64,000 nt of DNA from Calditrichia bacterium (GCA_028284905.1 JANQQU010000077.1:1-64000), one strand, 5' to 3'; numbered from the stretch's first letter, positions 47,107 through 56,327 are shown. Made by a program: numbers and translations. The notes: generated from the letters alone by a model not told the origin.

Positions 47107-48240
47107 ATGATGTTGCCTTTTTTCAAGGTTAATACTGAAATACAAAATGCTCGCTACATGCTTCTACGCCGGTGGATTTGGGTCGTTTTAGGGACAATTT
47201 TTATTCTCTCGACAACCACCCAGGCCCAGGTCAACTTTACCGGGATCGATATGTTCTGGAAGCTGACCGATGAACTTCAGGAAAATACTGCCCCGTCAGA
47301 AGAAACCTGGCAAGCGCTCTTCGATACGCCCGGCTATCGCTACCTGGTAGATGTCGACCGCAAAGAGAAAAGATTCAGAAGTTTTTTCCCTTTAGCATTT
47401 ATGCCTTCACAGAAAACAGCGCTGGATTCCGTTCTGGCGGGGAAAGACAGAATCGACCTCTTTTTCCTTGAGCATTACCTGGAGATCAAAGAAAAAAGAG
47501 ACTCACTGGAGAGTTTTAAAGAGGAACTCGCCCAAACAGATTTAACTCAGCAGGCCCTGCCAATCGTCGCGAAGTATCTTCCCGACGGACTTACCGAATC
47601 TCATCTGCCTCCGAAGATTGCGCTGGTCTTTTATGCCCCGGATGGCACTGCCACAAAAGGCCTGATCATCATTGATCTCTTGCTTGCCATGAAGATGGAT
47701 TTAACAGCTTTTCTCGCTCATGAAATGCATCATCATTTTGTGGAGAAAATTACCCGGCTTCAGCGCCCGGGCCGTGATAGCGATGATTATAATCTAATCC
47801 ACGCTATTGCACAGCTGCAGCTGGAAGGCGCTGCCGATCTCATAGATAAGCGGGAACTGATGGAAACATCTGAGATAATTAATGATACTGATTCGGAATA
47901 CCACCGCAGGTATAAACAGTCTTATCGGGGCGCAAGCGCAGATTTTGTACAAGTCGATAAATTAATCGTCGAAATATCGCAAGACCCGGCTAAGATGAAG
48001 GGACACGCGAAGCAAATCCGTGGCATGCTGCCTTTTGCCGGGCATCCCCATGGCGCTTATATGGCGAAGTTAATCGAGGGTAAATTAGGAAAATCGGCAG
48101 TTATCGAAACGCTGACCAATCCGTTCGCATTCATCACAACTTATAATAAGGCTGCAGGAATGGACGGCGGGAATTCTCATGTCTTCTCCGATACTGCAAT
48201 TGAATTTCTGAAGACATTGGAGCAGAAGTATATCGAGTAA
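47107..48240 (+). CDS. Secreted HExxH putative zinc peptidase
   Basis: 377 residues. Signal-like N-terminus ('WIWVVLGTIFILSTTTQ', cleavage near QAQ), then a mostly helical body with one zinc-binding helix 'LTAFLAHEMHHHFVEKI' near residue 210 and a possible third ligand in 'LQLEGAADLIDKRE' (Glu, about 35 residues later). The pattern suggests a gluzincin-like peptidase and is reminiscent of DUF5700/DUF2268-type families, but the family was not confirmed. Two ATG codons (47107, 47110) follow GGAG. It ends at a shared terminator with the convergent ThiF-like gene. Confidence 0.7.
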   Translation: MMLPFFKVNTEIQNARYMLLRRWIWVVLGTIFILSTTTQAQVNFTGIDMFWKLTDELQENTAPSEETWQALFDTPGYRYLVDVDRKEKRFRSFFPLAFMPSQKTALDSVLAGKDRIDLFFLEHYLEIKEKRDSLESFKEELAQTDLTQQALPIVAKYLPDGLTESHLPPKIALVFYAPDGTATKGLIIIDLLLAMKMDLTAFLAHEMHHHFVEKITRLQRPGRDSDDYNLIHAIAQLQLEGAADLIDKRELMETSEIINDTDSEYHRRYKQSYRGASADFVQVDKLIVEISQDPAKMKGHAKQIRGMLPFAGHPHGAYMAKLIEGKLGKSAVIETLTNPFAFITTYNKAAGMDGGNSHVFSDTAIEFLKTLEQKYIE

Positions 48241-48274
48241 TTTCCCAATGATCAAGTAAAGTTCTTTTCGAAAT

Positions 48275-48312
48275 AAAAAACGCAGTTACCACAAATGGAT
48301 AACTGCGTTTTT
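48275..48312. terminator. Bidirectional Rho-independent terminator
   Basis: A 13-bp perfect stem (AAAAACGCAGTTA with TAACTGCGTTTTT) lies between two convergent genes. It has an A run on the left and a T run on the right, so it can stop transcription from both sides. Confidence 0.9.
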
Positions 48313-48346
48313 CGTTGAGGAGAGGTATATGGTATTAAAAACTGAT

Positions 48347-49315
48347 TCAGGAAGACGCGGGAATATTCTGAGGAACATTCTTCGGCGATTTCTGTACTTT
48401 CGGTTTTTGGGGGCCGCTGATTTTTGCCAGGGCAATTTTCAGGCGCTGCACAGGATTGCGATTCCCCATCCAAAGATAGCCGGTTTTATATTTCATCCGG
48501 AAGGTATCGAATTGGGAATAGTACGGCGCGCATTTAATCGCTTTACGCTGCAGGAGAATACTCAAGACTTCCGTAACCGCCATATTCGCGGCAATCTGGC
48601 AAGCATTACCAACCGCCGGTAAACGCTTCCGGTTGAAGTCGATCATATTTATCTTCATATATTTGCGCTGCAATCTTGCTGGCGCCAATCCATGAAAGAA
48701 GCGGATAATTTTTTCCTCGAAGGAAATGTTTCCGGAAAGGTTAAAATAGTCGTCAAAATCGATACCGCGCGGGGAAAAGGTCTGCAGCGTTGCGCTAAAT
48801 CCCAGGTGACTGGGGAGGACAACATAGCACTCGTATTCACGCGCTTTTCGATAGAGCAGCCGGCGGGTATTTGGCAGGAAAAAATTCAAGCCATCTACGA
48901 CGATGTCTGCGCCACTTAAAAACTCATCAATATTGGAATCGGTTACCGGGGCGTTGAAAGCGTCGATCTTCGCTTCCGGGTTAATCGCGCGAACAGCGTC
49001 TGCCATCACCGCAACTTTACTACGGCCATTGGTCTCTGTAGTAGTGCCATAAGGCTGAAAAGTATCGCCGGGATGGTATTTGCCATAATCGGCAATGCGA
49101 AATTTCCCCACGCCTAATCTGGCCAGGGCAATCAAAGCCACACTGCCAATGCCGCCCAAACCGGGAATGGCAACGCAGGCATTGCGTAGTCTTTCCTGCT
49201 CGGTTCTGTCCAGCAGGCCAATATTATTATAAAAAGCCTGACCGTAGTGATCCATTGTGGGATTATCAGCCGGGCGGGTTGTATACTTTTCTGAAATTTG
49301 ATCCATTAAGCTCAT
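48347..49315 (-). CDS. ThiF/MoeB/HesA-family E1-like adenylyltransferase
   Basis: 322 residues. The nucleotide-binding motif is 'VAIPGLGGIGSVALIALARL', followed by 'FRIADYGKYHPGDTFQPYG' (ribose Asp region), 'NGRSKVAVMADAVRAINPEA' (Arg/Lys set) and 'GADIVVDGLNFF' (metal Asp). Such enzymes adenylate a C-terminal Gly-Gly of a ubiquitin-like protein, or a small carboxylate. No CxxC zinc pairs and no obvious ThiS/MoaD-like partner are present. The last 40 residues are Lys/Pro-rich and unlike ThiF. AAGGAGGAG five bases before the ATG is a very strong ribosome-binding site. Confidence 0.88.
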   Translation of the reverse strand: MSLMDQISEKYTTRPADNPTMDHYGQAFYNNIGLLDRTEQERLRNACVAIPGLGGIGSVALIALARLGVGKFRIADYGKYHPGDTFQPYGTTTETNGRSKVAVMADAVRAINPEAKIDAFNAPVTDSNIDEFLSGADIVVDGLNFFLPNTRRLLYRKAREYECYVVLPSHLGFSATLQTFSPRGIDFDDYFNLSGNISFEEKIIRFFHGLAPARLQRKYMKINMIDFNRKRLPAVGNACQIAANMAVTEVLSILLQRKAIKCAPYYSQFDTFRMKYKTGYLWMGNRNPVQRLKIALAKISGPQKPKVQKSPKNVPQNIPASS

Positions 49316-49485
49316 TTCTCCTCCTTGAGTTCTGTAGATATTGTTCGAATGCTTTATCTTTTACAAAGCCCGTGCCATTTCCTGAAATGCGATTTAATCG
49401 GCAATTCAGGCGCCTCATTTTTCCCGGGGTTGGAAAATGTGTAAATTTATTTCACAGAACGCATCCACAGGCTGCTATAAATGAC

Positions 49486-49514
49486 TTGTAATAGTTTTGA
49501 AAGGATATTATTTT
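49486..49514 (+). promoter_or_regulatory. Weak promoter candidate for the purF operon
   Basis: TTGTAA (49486-49491) and TATTTT (49509-49514) with 17 bases between, about 60 bases before purF. Alternative registers (TATTAT at 49506) are possible. Confidence 0.3.
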
Positions 49515-49572
49515 AGCCGCCGTTCGGTGTATTTTAATTGCCGGGTAGTGTAAAAAAGAGGATCACCAGGAT

Positions 49573-50955
49573 ATGTGTGGAATTGCCGGTTATTTTAGCC
49601 GTAAGGGAAGCCATCCCGCTATGCAGGTTATGCTTACGCTTTATGCCCAGCAGCATCGCGGGCAGGAAAGCTGTGGTATTGCTGCAACGAATGGCACCAA
49701 TATCAATGCGCATAAATCGATGGGATACGTGAAAGAGGCTTTTTCCGCGGAAACCCTGGAAATGCTCAACGGCACCGCTGCGATCGGACATGCCCGCTAT
49801 CCAACACGTGGGACATCAGTGCTCGGCAACACCCAGCCATATGTCATCGAAACCCTCAGCGGACCGATTTATGCCATCGCCAGTAATGGGGATATTGTCA
49901 ACTATAATGAAGTCGCCAATGAGTTACGCATTAAAGGCGTGCACTTTTCCTCCAATAATGATGGAGAGCTCCTCGGCCGTTTCATCGTTTATCATCATGA
50001 GCGGGAAGGCATGGGCATCACCGACGCCATCAAATTGCTGATGAAGCGCATCAAGGGTGCTTACTCCGCAGTTTTCCTGACCCGGGAAGCACTCTATATT
50101 TTCCGCGATCCGCAAGGTTTCCGCCCGATGATGATTGGGGCTGTGAATGACGATATTGCCGTCGCCTCCGAATCCTGCGCGATGGATATTCTTCGCGCGG
50201 TGAACAGCCGGGAGGTTAAGCCCGGAGAAATTATTATTATCACCCAGAAAACCGAATTAAGCATTCCATTTTCCGAGCAGCAACTACTGGCACCGAAAAA
50301 TCCCCCGAGCCGCCATCACTGCGTTTTTGAACTCATCTATTTTGCCCGGCCGGACAGCTACCAGTTTAACGAGTATATTTACGATGTGCGCCATAAGATC
50401 GGCGCTCAACTGGCCACCTACGACGATTTTGATGCGGATGTTGTGGTGCCGGTGCCGGATTCCGCCAACTTTATCGCCATGGGGTATGCGGCCGCCAAGG
50501 GTATTCCTTTTAATATGGGCCTGATCCGCAACCATTACGTTGGCCGCACATTTATTCGCCCGGACCAGTATAGCCGGGACGAATCGGTTCGTCAGAAGTT
50601 TAATCCGCTGCGCGATTTTTTCACTGACAAGAAGATCGTGTTGGTTGATGATTCCATCGTACGCGGAACCACTATTCGCAAACTGGTTCGCATGGTTAAA
50701 GGTGCCGGCGCGAAAGAAGTGCATCTGCGCATCGGTTCCCCCCCGGTAAAAAATTCCTGTTACTATGGAATTGATACCCCGAACCGGGACGAGCTGATTG
50801 CCAACAATATGACCGTCGAAGAGATCGGCGAATATATTTGCGCCGACTCTTTCAAATATCTGAAAATCGAAGACCTGCAAAAATGTGTTAAAACCGCCGG
50901 TAATTTTTGTTATGCCTGTTTTAATGGCGAATACCCGATTCCAAAAGAGAGCTGA
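49573..50955 (+). CDS. purF: Amidophosphoribosyltransferase
   Basis: 460 residues. First committed step of purine synthesis (PRPP plus glutamine to phosphoribosylamine). It starts 'MCGIAGYF', so the catalytic Cys is exposed by Met removal and there is no propeptide. N-terminal Ntn glutaminase, C-terminal PRTase with 'KIVLVDDSIVRGTTIRKLV'. Four Cys match the iron-sulfur ligands of the Bacillus-type enzyme: in 'HHCVFELIYF', 'KNSCYYGID' and 'FCYACFNGEYP'. First gene of purF-folB-folK-kinase, with five bases to folB. Confidence 0.97.
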   Translation: MCGIAGYFSRKGSHPAMQVMLTLYAQQHRGQESCGIAATNGTNINAHKSMGYVKEAFSAETLEMLNGTAAIGHARYPTRGTSVLGNTQPYVIETLSGPIYAIASNGDIVNYNEVANELRIKGVHFSSNNDGELLGRFIVYHHEREGMGITDAIKLLMKRIKGAYSAVFLTREALYIFRDPQGFRPMMIGAVNDDIAVASESCAMDILRAVNSREVKPGEIIIITQKTELSIPFSEQQLLAPKNPPSRHHCVFELIYFARPDSYQFNEYIYDVRHKIGAQLATYDDFDADVVVPVPDSANFIAMGYAAAKGIPFNMGLIRNHYVGRTFIRPDQYSRDESVRQKFNPLRDFFTDKKIVLVDDSIVRGTTIRKLVRMVKGAGAKEVHLRIGSPPVKNSCYYGIDTPNRDELIANNMTVEEIGEYICADSFKYLKIEDLQKCVKTAGNFCYACFNGEYPIPKES

Positions 50956-50960
50956 TTGAT

Positions 50961-51341
50961 ATGGACAGAAATGGAAATGAAGACATCATTCGCCTGAATA
51001 ACATGATTTTTTATGCCCATCATGGTTACTATCAGGCGGAGCGGGATCTTGGCCAGAAGTTTGAGGTAGACGTGGAGCTTGAATGCGATTTTTCCCAGGC
51101 CGTGGAGACCGACGATCTGAAAGACACCGTTAACTACAAGAAGATATTTGAACGGGTTGGGGAAATCTTCAACAGTTACAAATTTACCCTGCTGGAAACC
51201 GTGGCGGAAAAGATTGCCCGGGATGTGCTCCGCAATTTTGCAGTCATGGCGATTCGCATTCGTGTTCGGAAACCGACCGTTTCGATGAATGGCATCCTCG
51301 ATAATGTCGAAGTGGAAATTTATCGTAAAAAATCTGCATGA
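50961..51341 (+). CDS. folB: Dihydroneopterin aldolase
   Basis: 126 residues. Cleaves dihydroneopterin in folate synthesis. It shows 'IIRLNNMIFYAHHGYYQAER' at the start, 'DTVNYKKIFERV' and the 'LLETVAEKIARDVL' active-site helix (Glu). It overlaps folK by ATGA and lies five bases after purF. The link is sensible, because purine synthesis needs folate cofactors. Confidence 0.95.
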   Translation: MDRNGNEDIIRLNNMIFYAHHGYYQAERDLGQKFEVDVELECDFSQAVETDDLKDTVNYKKIFERVGEIFNSYKFTLLETVAEKIARDVLRNFAVMAIRIRVRKPTVSMNGILDNVEVEIYRKKSA

Positions 51342-51841
51342 TTTCGGCCTATATTGCTCTGGGCAGTAACATCTCCCCTCGCTTGTCCCGGTTACAAACC
51401 GCCGGCAAGCTTTTATCGCGGGAAGGTGACGTTGACCGGGCAGCACCGGTATACCGAAGTGCGCCTTATGGCGTTGAGGATCAGCCTGCCTTCCTCAATA
51501 CAGCAGTACGGCTGAAAACACATTTGTCGCCGGTGGCGCTACTTGATTTTGTAAAAGCAATTGAAACGCAGGTGGGGCGGCAGCAACGCTATCGCTGGGG
51601 GCCGCGGGAGATCGACCTTGATATTATTTTCTATGGTCAGGAAATCGTTCAGCAGCCCAGACTCACAATACCACACGCGGATTATAAGAACCGCCGGTTT
51701 GTTCTGCAGCCGTTGGCAGATATTGAACCGGCGTTTATACCACCGGATGCCGGGCAGCCGCTAAGCGAATTACTGCAGTTGTGCCCGGATTCATTACCCT
51801 TAAAGTTATACCGTAAAAACTGGATGATCGATGGAATATAA
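51338..51841 (+). CDS. folK: HPPK, hydroxymethyldihydropteridine pyrophosphokinase
   Basis: 167 residues. Transfers pyrophosphate from ATP to hydroxymethyldihydropterin, the next folate step after FolB. Signature 'YIALGSNISPRLSRL' at the start and 'RYRWGPREIDLDIIFYG' in the middle, with 'IPHADYKNRRFVLQPLADI' binding substrate. It overlaps folB at its start and the nucleoside kinase gene by 11 bases at its end. Confidence 0.96.
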   Translation: MISAYIALGSNISPRLSRLQTAGKLLSREGDVDRAAPVYRSAPYGVEDQPAFLNTAVRLKTHLSPVALLDFVKAIETQVGRQQRYRWGPREIDLDIIFYGQEIVQQPRLTIPHADYKNRRFVLQPLADIEPAFIPPDAGQPLSELLQLCPDSLPLKLYRKNWMIDGI

Positions 51842-52478
51842 TTTTGACCATTTACGCTACATCGCTGTTGAAGGGGTAATTGGCGTGGGTAAAACCACCC
51901 TGGCAAAAAAACTGCGAGATGCATTAAGCGGCAAACTTTTTCTGGAAGAGTTCGAAGAGAATCCTTTCCTGAAAGAATTTTACGGCGATCCGAAACGTTT
52001 TGCCTTCCAGACGCAGTTATTCTTCCTGCTCAGCCGCTATAAGCAGCAGGAGAAAATCGTTCAGTATGACCTTTTCCAGGAAAGAATGATCGCGGATTAC
52101 ATGTTTCAGAAAGACCGTATTTTTGCCACATTAAATTTAGACGATAAAGAATTTAGTCTTTACAATATGCTCGCCCGAATTTTGGAAAAGCAGGTTACCA
52201 AACCGGATCTGGCGATCTATCTCCGTGCCCGTACCGATCGCTTGCTGGAAAACATCGCCAAGCGCGGCCGCCCCTACGAGCAGGATATGCAGCGGGATTA
52301 TCTCACCTCTCTGAACCGTCTCTACGACGAATTCTTTTGGAACTATGACGAAACCCCGGTATTAATTTTGAATATGGAAAATGTTGACTTCGTGAAAAAC
52401 GAAGATCACCTACAGCAGATTTTTGCAGAAATCAGCAAACATCGCTCCGGGACAAAAAACGTCAACTTCGATATTTAG
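51831..52478 (+). CDS. Deoxynucleoside kinase (dAK/dGK type)
   Basis: 215 residues. P-loop 'VEGVIGVGKTTLAKKLRDAL', then 'FLEEFEENPFLKEFYGDPKR' (substrate Glu), 'FQERMIADYMFQKDRIFA' (DRS-like region), and LID/Arg residues in 'LRARTDRLLENIAKRGRPYE'. It phosphorylates deoxyadenosine or deoxyguanosine for nucleotide salvage. The 11-base overlap with folK indicates coupled translation. This folK-dNK pairing is common in the FCB group (recalled, not searched). Confidence 0.92.
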   Translation: MEYNFDHLRYIAVEGVIGVGKTTLAKKLRDALSGKLFLEEFEENPFLKEFYGDPKRFAFQTQLFFLLSRYKQQEKIVQYDLFQERMIADYMFQKDRIFATLNLDDKEFSLYNMLARILEKQVTKPDLAIYLRARTDRLLENIAKRGRPYEQDMQRDYLTSLNRLYDEFFWNYDETPVLILNMENVDFVKNEDHLQQIFAEISKHRSGTKNVNFDI

Positions 52479-52505
52479 TCGAAATATTCTTCTTTCCTGC
52501 CATCA

Positions 52506-52664
52506 ATGCATTCAGTACATTGGTTAACGGGCGAGACTTCTCACTTATCAGCCGGGGATGTCTATCTCGCCCAACAAATGTTCTCGGAGCGAGAACAAAC
52601 AGAACTGCGGTTAGCATCGTTCATAAGTGCCAACGAAGTTTATCCGGAAATTAAACTTTATTGA
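52506..52664 (+). pseudogene. Possible remnant of a 4'-phosphopantetheinyl transferase gene
   Basis: A 52-codon frame starting 'MHSVHWLTGETSHLSAGD' and containing 'MFSEREQTELRLASFISA'. It reads like the N-terminus of Sfp-type PPTases (VHWL... followed by S-x-x-E-R-x-x-x-x-x-x-F) and stops where the catalytic domain should begin. The frame also runs back to the kinase stop codon. No ribosome-binding site is visible, so it is probably a truncated relic. The match is from memory of the family, not a search. Confidence 0.3.
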
Positions 52665-52680
52665 AAACAGGATTTTAATA

Positions 52681-52875
52681 ATGTTGAGATTTTTACTTTT
52701 CATCACATTGGTTTATTTTGTCTTTAAAATATTACAGAGATTCATTGGGGCGGGAAATCCACAAAGAAACAAGCCCAATATCAAAGAGAAGAAGAAACCG
52801 GAGAATATTTCCCCTCCCTACGATCCAAAATCTGTCGAAGATATTAACTATAAGGAAGTCAAGAAAAAGAAGTAG
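52681..52875 (+). CDS. Small single-pass membrane protein, 64 residues
   Basis: Starts MLRFLLFITLVYFVFKILQR, one membrane helix, then a Lys/Pro-rich cytoplasmic tail ending in KKKK. AGGA about eight bases upstream supports ATG 52681 over 52627. It resembles the DUF4834-like short membrane proteins of Bacteroidota in shape only. It sits 66 bases before the GAF/HD-GYP gene and may share its transcript. Function unknown. Confidence 0.6.
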   Translation: MLRFLLFITLVYFVFKILQRFIGAGNPQRNKPNIKEKKKPENISPPYDPKSVEDINYKEVKKKK

Positions 52876-52941
52876 CACGACAGAGTTTTTCAGGAAGCTG
52901 CACCTTAAAACGGATTTGGTAAAAAGAAGGTTAAGGGTAAC

Positions 52942-54621
52942 ATGGACGAATTAAAAAATTTTTCATCGAACGCACGCCTCAACAAATTACTGACATCCGT
53001 AGTTGATGAAGTACGCGAGTTTGCCAATGAGCAAATCGAACGGATTCAACGCCTTACCCAGATTGGCATCGCTCTTTCCGCCGAACAAAATATCGATAAA
53101 TTGCTGGAAATCATTATCGAAGAAGCCATGTCGTTTACTGCCGCCGATGCCGGTACGCTCTATATTGTCGATAATGAGAACCATTGCCTGCAGTTCAAAA
53201 TCCTGAGAAACCTTACCCAAAACACCCATCTTGGCGGTACCAGCGGCGGGAAGATTAACCTGCCGGCAGTTCCGCTGTCTGTCGATAACCAACCGAATCA
53301 TTCCAACGTCTCTTCCTATACTGCACTGACCGGGGAGATTGTTAATATTCCCGATGTCTATGAGGCGGAAGGTTTCGATTTTACCGGTCCGAAAAAGTAT
53401 GACGAACAAACCGGCTATCGCTCCTGCTCCATGCTGGTTATTCCTATGAAAAATCACGAGAATGATATCATCGGTGTTCTGCAGTTGCTCAATGCTACTG
53501 CCGGCGATGGTGAAGTGATCGCTTTCTCGGAAGAAGATGTTGATCTGATTGCCTCCCTTGCCAGTCAGGCCGCTGTTGCCCTGGAAAACGCCACCTTGAT
53601 TAATGACCTGAAGGATCTGTTCGAAGCGTTTATCCAGAGCATTGCTACTGCCATCGATGAAAAATCCCCATATACTGCCGGTCATATTCGCCGGGTTACC
53701 GGACTGACCATGATGATTGCGGAAACGATTAATCATACCAATCAAGCGCCCTTTGAGAAAGTCAATTTATCTCCGGATGAAATGGAAGAACTGCGCATTG
53801 CCGCCTGGATGCACGATATCGGTAAAATTACCACGCCGGAATACGTCATCGACAAATCGACCAAGCTGCAAACCATCTTCGACCGGGGCGAATTGATTGA
53901 TACCCGCTTTCAACTGATCCGTCAGTCCCTGGAAAATGAATGGCTCCATCAGCAACTGGCTGCACAGCGCAAAGACACTGCCGCCGGCGATGAACTGGAG
54001 AAGGCCCGGCAGCAACATGAGGCGGCGTTGACGCAGCTCGATGAAGATCTCGATTTTATCCATCGCTGTAATATTGCCGGGGAAAGAATGGATGATGATG
54101 CATTGGCCCGCATACAACGCATCGCCACTCAAAAATTTCGCATTAATGGTGAAGCGCGTTCCTATTTGACGACAAACGAAGTTTACAACCTTTCCGTCCG
54201 CCGCGGCACGCTGACTTCCGAAGAGCGCTCCGTCATCCAGAACCATGCTCTGGTCAGCTACAAAATGCTTAAGCAGCTTCCTTTTCCCAAAAAGCTCTCG
54301 AAAGTACCGGAATACGCCGGTGGTCATCACGAGAAACTCGACGGCACCGGTTATCCCTTCGGCCTTTCCTCCGAACAGCTTCCCCTGCAGGCGCGGATTA
54401 TGGCCATCGCCGATATTTTCGAAGCCCTTACCGCCAAGGATCGCCCCTACAAACGCCCGATGAAGCTTTCTACTGCTATTCGCATTCTCGGCAATATGTG
54501 CGACGAGATGCATACCGACCGCTCTATCTATGATTTGCTCATTTCCAGCGGCGTCTTGCTGAAATACGCCGAGCAGGAACTGAATAAAGAACAGATTGAT
54601 GTTTCCCCTGATGGCGTTTAA
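52942..54621 (+). CDS. GAF-domain HD-GYP phosphodiesterase
   Basis: 559 residues, no membrane helix. A short coiled coil, a GAF domain (about 45-220, 'IGIALSAEQNIDKLLEIIIE'...'IGVLQLLNA'), then a split HD-GYP domain: 'TAGHIRRVTGLTMMIAETI' and 'AAWMHDIGKITTPEYVIDK', followed by an insert of about 110 residues that is partly coiled coil, then 'IQNHALVSYKMLKQLPFPK' and 'GGHHEKLDGTGYPFGLSSEQ'. All HD-GYP metal motifs are present, so cyclic-di-GMP hydrolysis is likely. AAGGG five bases before the ATG. Confidence 0.93.
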   Translation: MDELKNFSSNARLNKLLTSVVDEVREFANEQIERIQRLTQIGIALSAEQNIDKLLEIIIEEAMSFTAADAGTLYIVDNENHCLQFKILRNLTQNTHLGGTSGGKINLPAVPLSVDNQPNHSNVSSYTALTGEIVNIPDVYEAEGFDFTGPKKYDEQTGYRSCSMLVIPMKNHENDIIGVLQLLNATAGDGEVIAFSEEDVDLIASLASQAAVALENATLINDLKDLFEAFIQSIATAIDEKSPYTAGHIRRVTGLTMMIAETINHTNQAPFEKVNLSPDEMEELRIAAWMHDIGKITTPEYVIDKSTKLQTIFDRGELIDTRFQLIRQSLENEWLHQQLAAQRKDTAAGDELEKARQQHEAALTQLDEDLDFIHRCNIAGERMDDDALARIQRIATQKFRINGEARSYLTTNEVYNLSVRRGTLTSEERSVIQNHALVSYKMLKQLPFPKKLSKVPEYAGGHHEKLDGTGYPFGLSSEQLPLQARIMAIADIFEALTAKDRPYKRPMKLSTAIRILGNMCDEMHTDRSIYDLLISSGVLLKYAEQELNKEQIDVSPDGV

Positions 54622-54794
54622 ATTACCCGCCTGAATTTTGGGATTAGGTACAAGTCGAACATTTTACCCATAACGGGTGGCGGAGCTTTTTATGCGCTTC
54701 CCATCGACTGCCTATCCATACAACAATTAGTTTCACGATTGTATAAGTTCGATTTTATTAATCCGAATAACATAAAGTAAAGTGGAGGATCGAA

Positions 54795-56327
54795 ATGGAT
54801 TTTTTAAAGTCGCTGAATATTGAGGCGGATAATCTAGGGGCGTCCACCGGCGCCAAATGGCTACAGACAAAAGACCAGGGCACTTTAAGCATAACGTCCC
54901 CGGCCAACAATGCGCACATCGCTAATGTTTACAAGGCTTCCAAGGAAGACTATCACCGTATTGTTGAAACAGCACAGGAAGCTTTTAAAGTTTGGCGGAA
55001 AGTACCAGCGCCCAAGCGCGGGGAAATTGTTCGCCTGATTGGGGATCGCCTGCGGGAACACAAGCAAGCGCTGGGTACCCTGGTATCCTACGAAATGGGT
55101 AAATCTTTACAGGAAGGCCTCGGTGAAGTGCAGGAGATGATCGACATCTGTGATTTCGCTGTTGGTCAGTCCCGCCAGTTGTACGGCTTTACCATGCACT
55201 CCGAGCGCCCCAATCACCGGATGTATGAGCAATACCATCCGCTCGGCGTGGTTGGTATTATTACCGCATTTAACTTTCCGGTAGCAGTTTGGGCCTGGAA
55301 TGCCATGATTTCCGCGATTTGCGGAAATGTGAATATCTGGAAACCGTCACCGAAAGTGCCGATTACTGCAATCGCCTGCCAGAATATTATCAAAGAAGTA
55401 CTGGTTGAGAATGATATCCCGGAAGGCGTCTTCAGCTTAATCGTTGGCGACAATGACGCTGTTGGGGAAACGATGCTGCACGACCGGCGAGTACCGCTGG
55501 TTTCCTTTACCGGATCGATTCGGGTTGGCCGCCACGTCGCCCAGGTTGTCTCCGGTCGTTTGGGCAAATTCATCCTGGAGTTGGGTGGCAATAATGCGAT
55601 TATTATGACCCCGGACGCCGATCTTAAACTGGCCATTCCTGCTGTCGTCTTTGGTGCTGTTGGCACCGCCGGTCAACGCTGTACCACAACTCGCCGTCTA
55701 TTGATCCATGAATCAATTTATGATAAAGTAAAATCCAGCCTGCTGAAAGCGTATGAAAGTATCCGGATTGGCACACCGCTGGACGAGAACAATCATGTCG
55801 GCCCCCTGATCGATAAAATTGCCGTAGAAAGCTACGAGAAGGCATTGGAAAAGGCGCGGGCAGAAGGCGGTAATGTCATTGCTGGTGGCGAAGTATTGTC
55901 CGGAGAAGGCTATGAATCCGGCTGCTACGTAACACCGGCCATCGTCGAAGCCGAAAGCGATTATGAAATTGTCAAGGAAGAGACGTTCGCCCCGATTCTC
56001 TATTTGATTAAATACAAAGGGGAAGTTGAAACTGCGATCGACATACAGAACGATGTCACCCAGGGATTATCTTCCTCGATTTTTACCAATAATATGCAGG
56101 AAGCGGAAGCATTCCTGGCACACTGGGGCTCGGATTGCGGTATTGCCAATGTAAATATCGGTACATCCGGTGCAGAAATTGGTGGCGCATTCGGCGGTGA
56201 AAAAGACACCGGTGGTGGCCGGGAATCCGGATCGGATGCCTGGAAAGCATACATGCGCCGTCAGACCAACACGATTAATTACGGAAAAGAATTACCGCTC
56301 GCCCAGGGCATCAAATTCGACCTGTAA
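54795..56327 (+). CDS. Aldehyde dehydrogenase, ALDH7 (antiquitin/AmaB) type
   Basis: 510 residues, NAD-dependent. Catalytic Glu in 'FILELGGNNAIIM', catalytic Cys in 'TAGQRCTTTRRLLIHESIYD', and Rossmann-fold 'VSFTGSIRVGRHVAQVVSGR'. 'NFPVAVWAWNAMISAICGN' and 'GAEIGGAFGGEKDTGGGRES' fit the ALDH7 clade, which oxidises piperideine-6-carboxylate (alpha-aminoadipic semialdehyde) in lysine breakdown. No other lysine pathway gene lies next to it. GGAGG seven bases upstream. It has its own terminator. Confidence 0.94.
   Translation: MDFLKSLNIEADNLGASTGAKWLQTKDQGTLSITSPANNAHIANVYKASKEDYHRIVETAQEAFKVWRKVPAPKRGEIVRLIGDRLREHKQALGTLVSYEMGKSLQEGLGEVQEMIDICDFAVGQSRQLYGFTMHSERPNHRMYEQYHPLGVVGIITAFNFPVAVWAWNAMISAICGNVNIWKPSPKVPITAIACQNIIKEVLVENDIPEGVFSLIVGDNDAVGETMLHDRRVPLVSFTGSIRVGRHVAQVVSGRLGKFILELGGNNAIIMTPDADLKLAIPAVVFGAVGTAGQRCTTTRRLLIHESIYDKVKSSLLKAYESIRIGTPLDENNHVGPLIDKIAVESYEKALEKARAEGGNVIAGGEVLSGEGYESGCYVTPAIVEAESDYEIVKEETFAPILYLIKYKGEVETAIDIQNDVTQGLSSSIFTNNMQEAEAFLAHWGSDCGIANVNIGTSGAEIGGAFGGEKDTGGGRESGSDAWKAYMRRQTNTINYGKELPLAQGIKFDL

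Noticed and set aside
49316-49572. Purine riboswitch upstream of purF
   Set aside because: The conserved purine-aptamer loops were not found in the 257-base gap, only weak promoter-like boxes.
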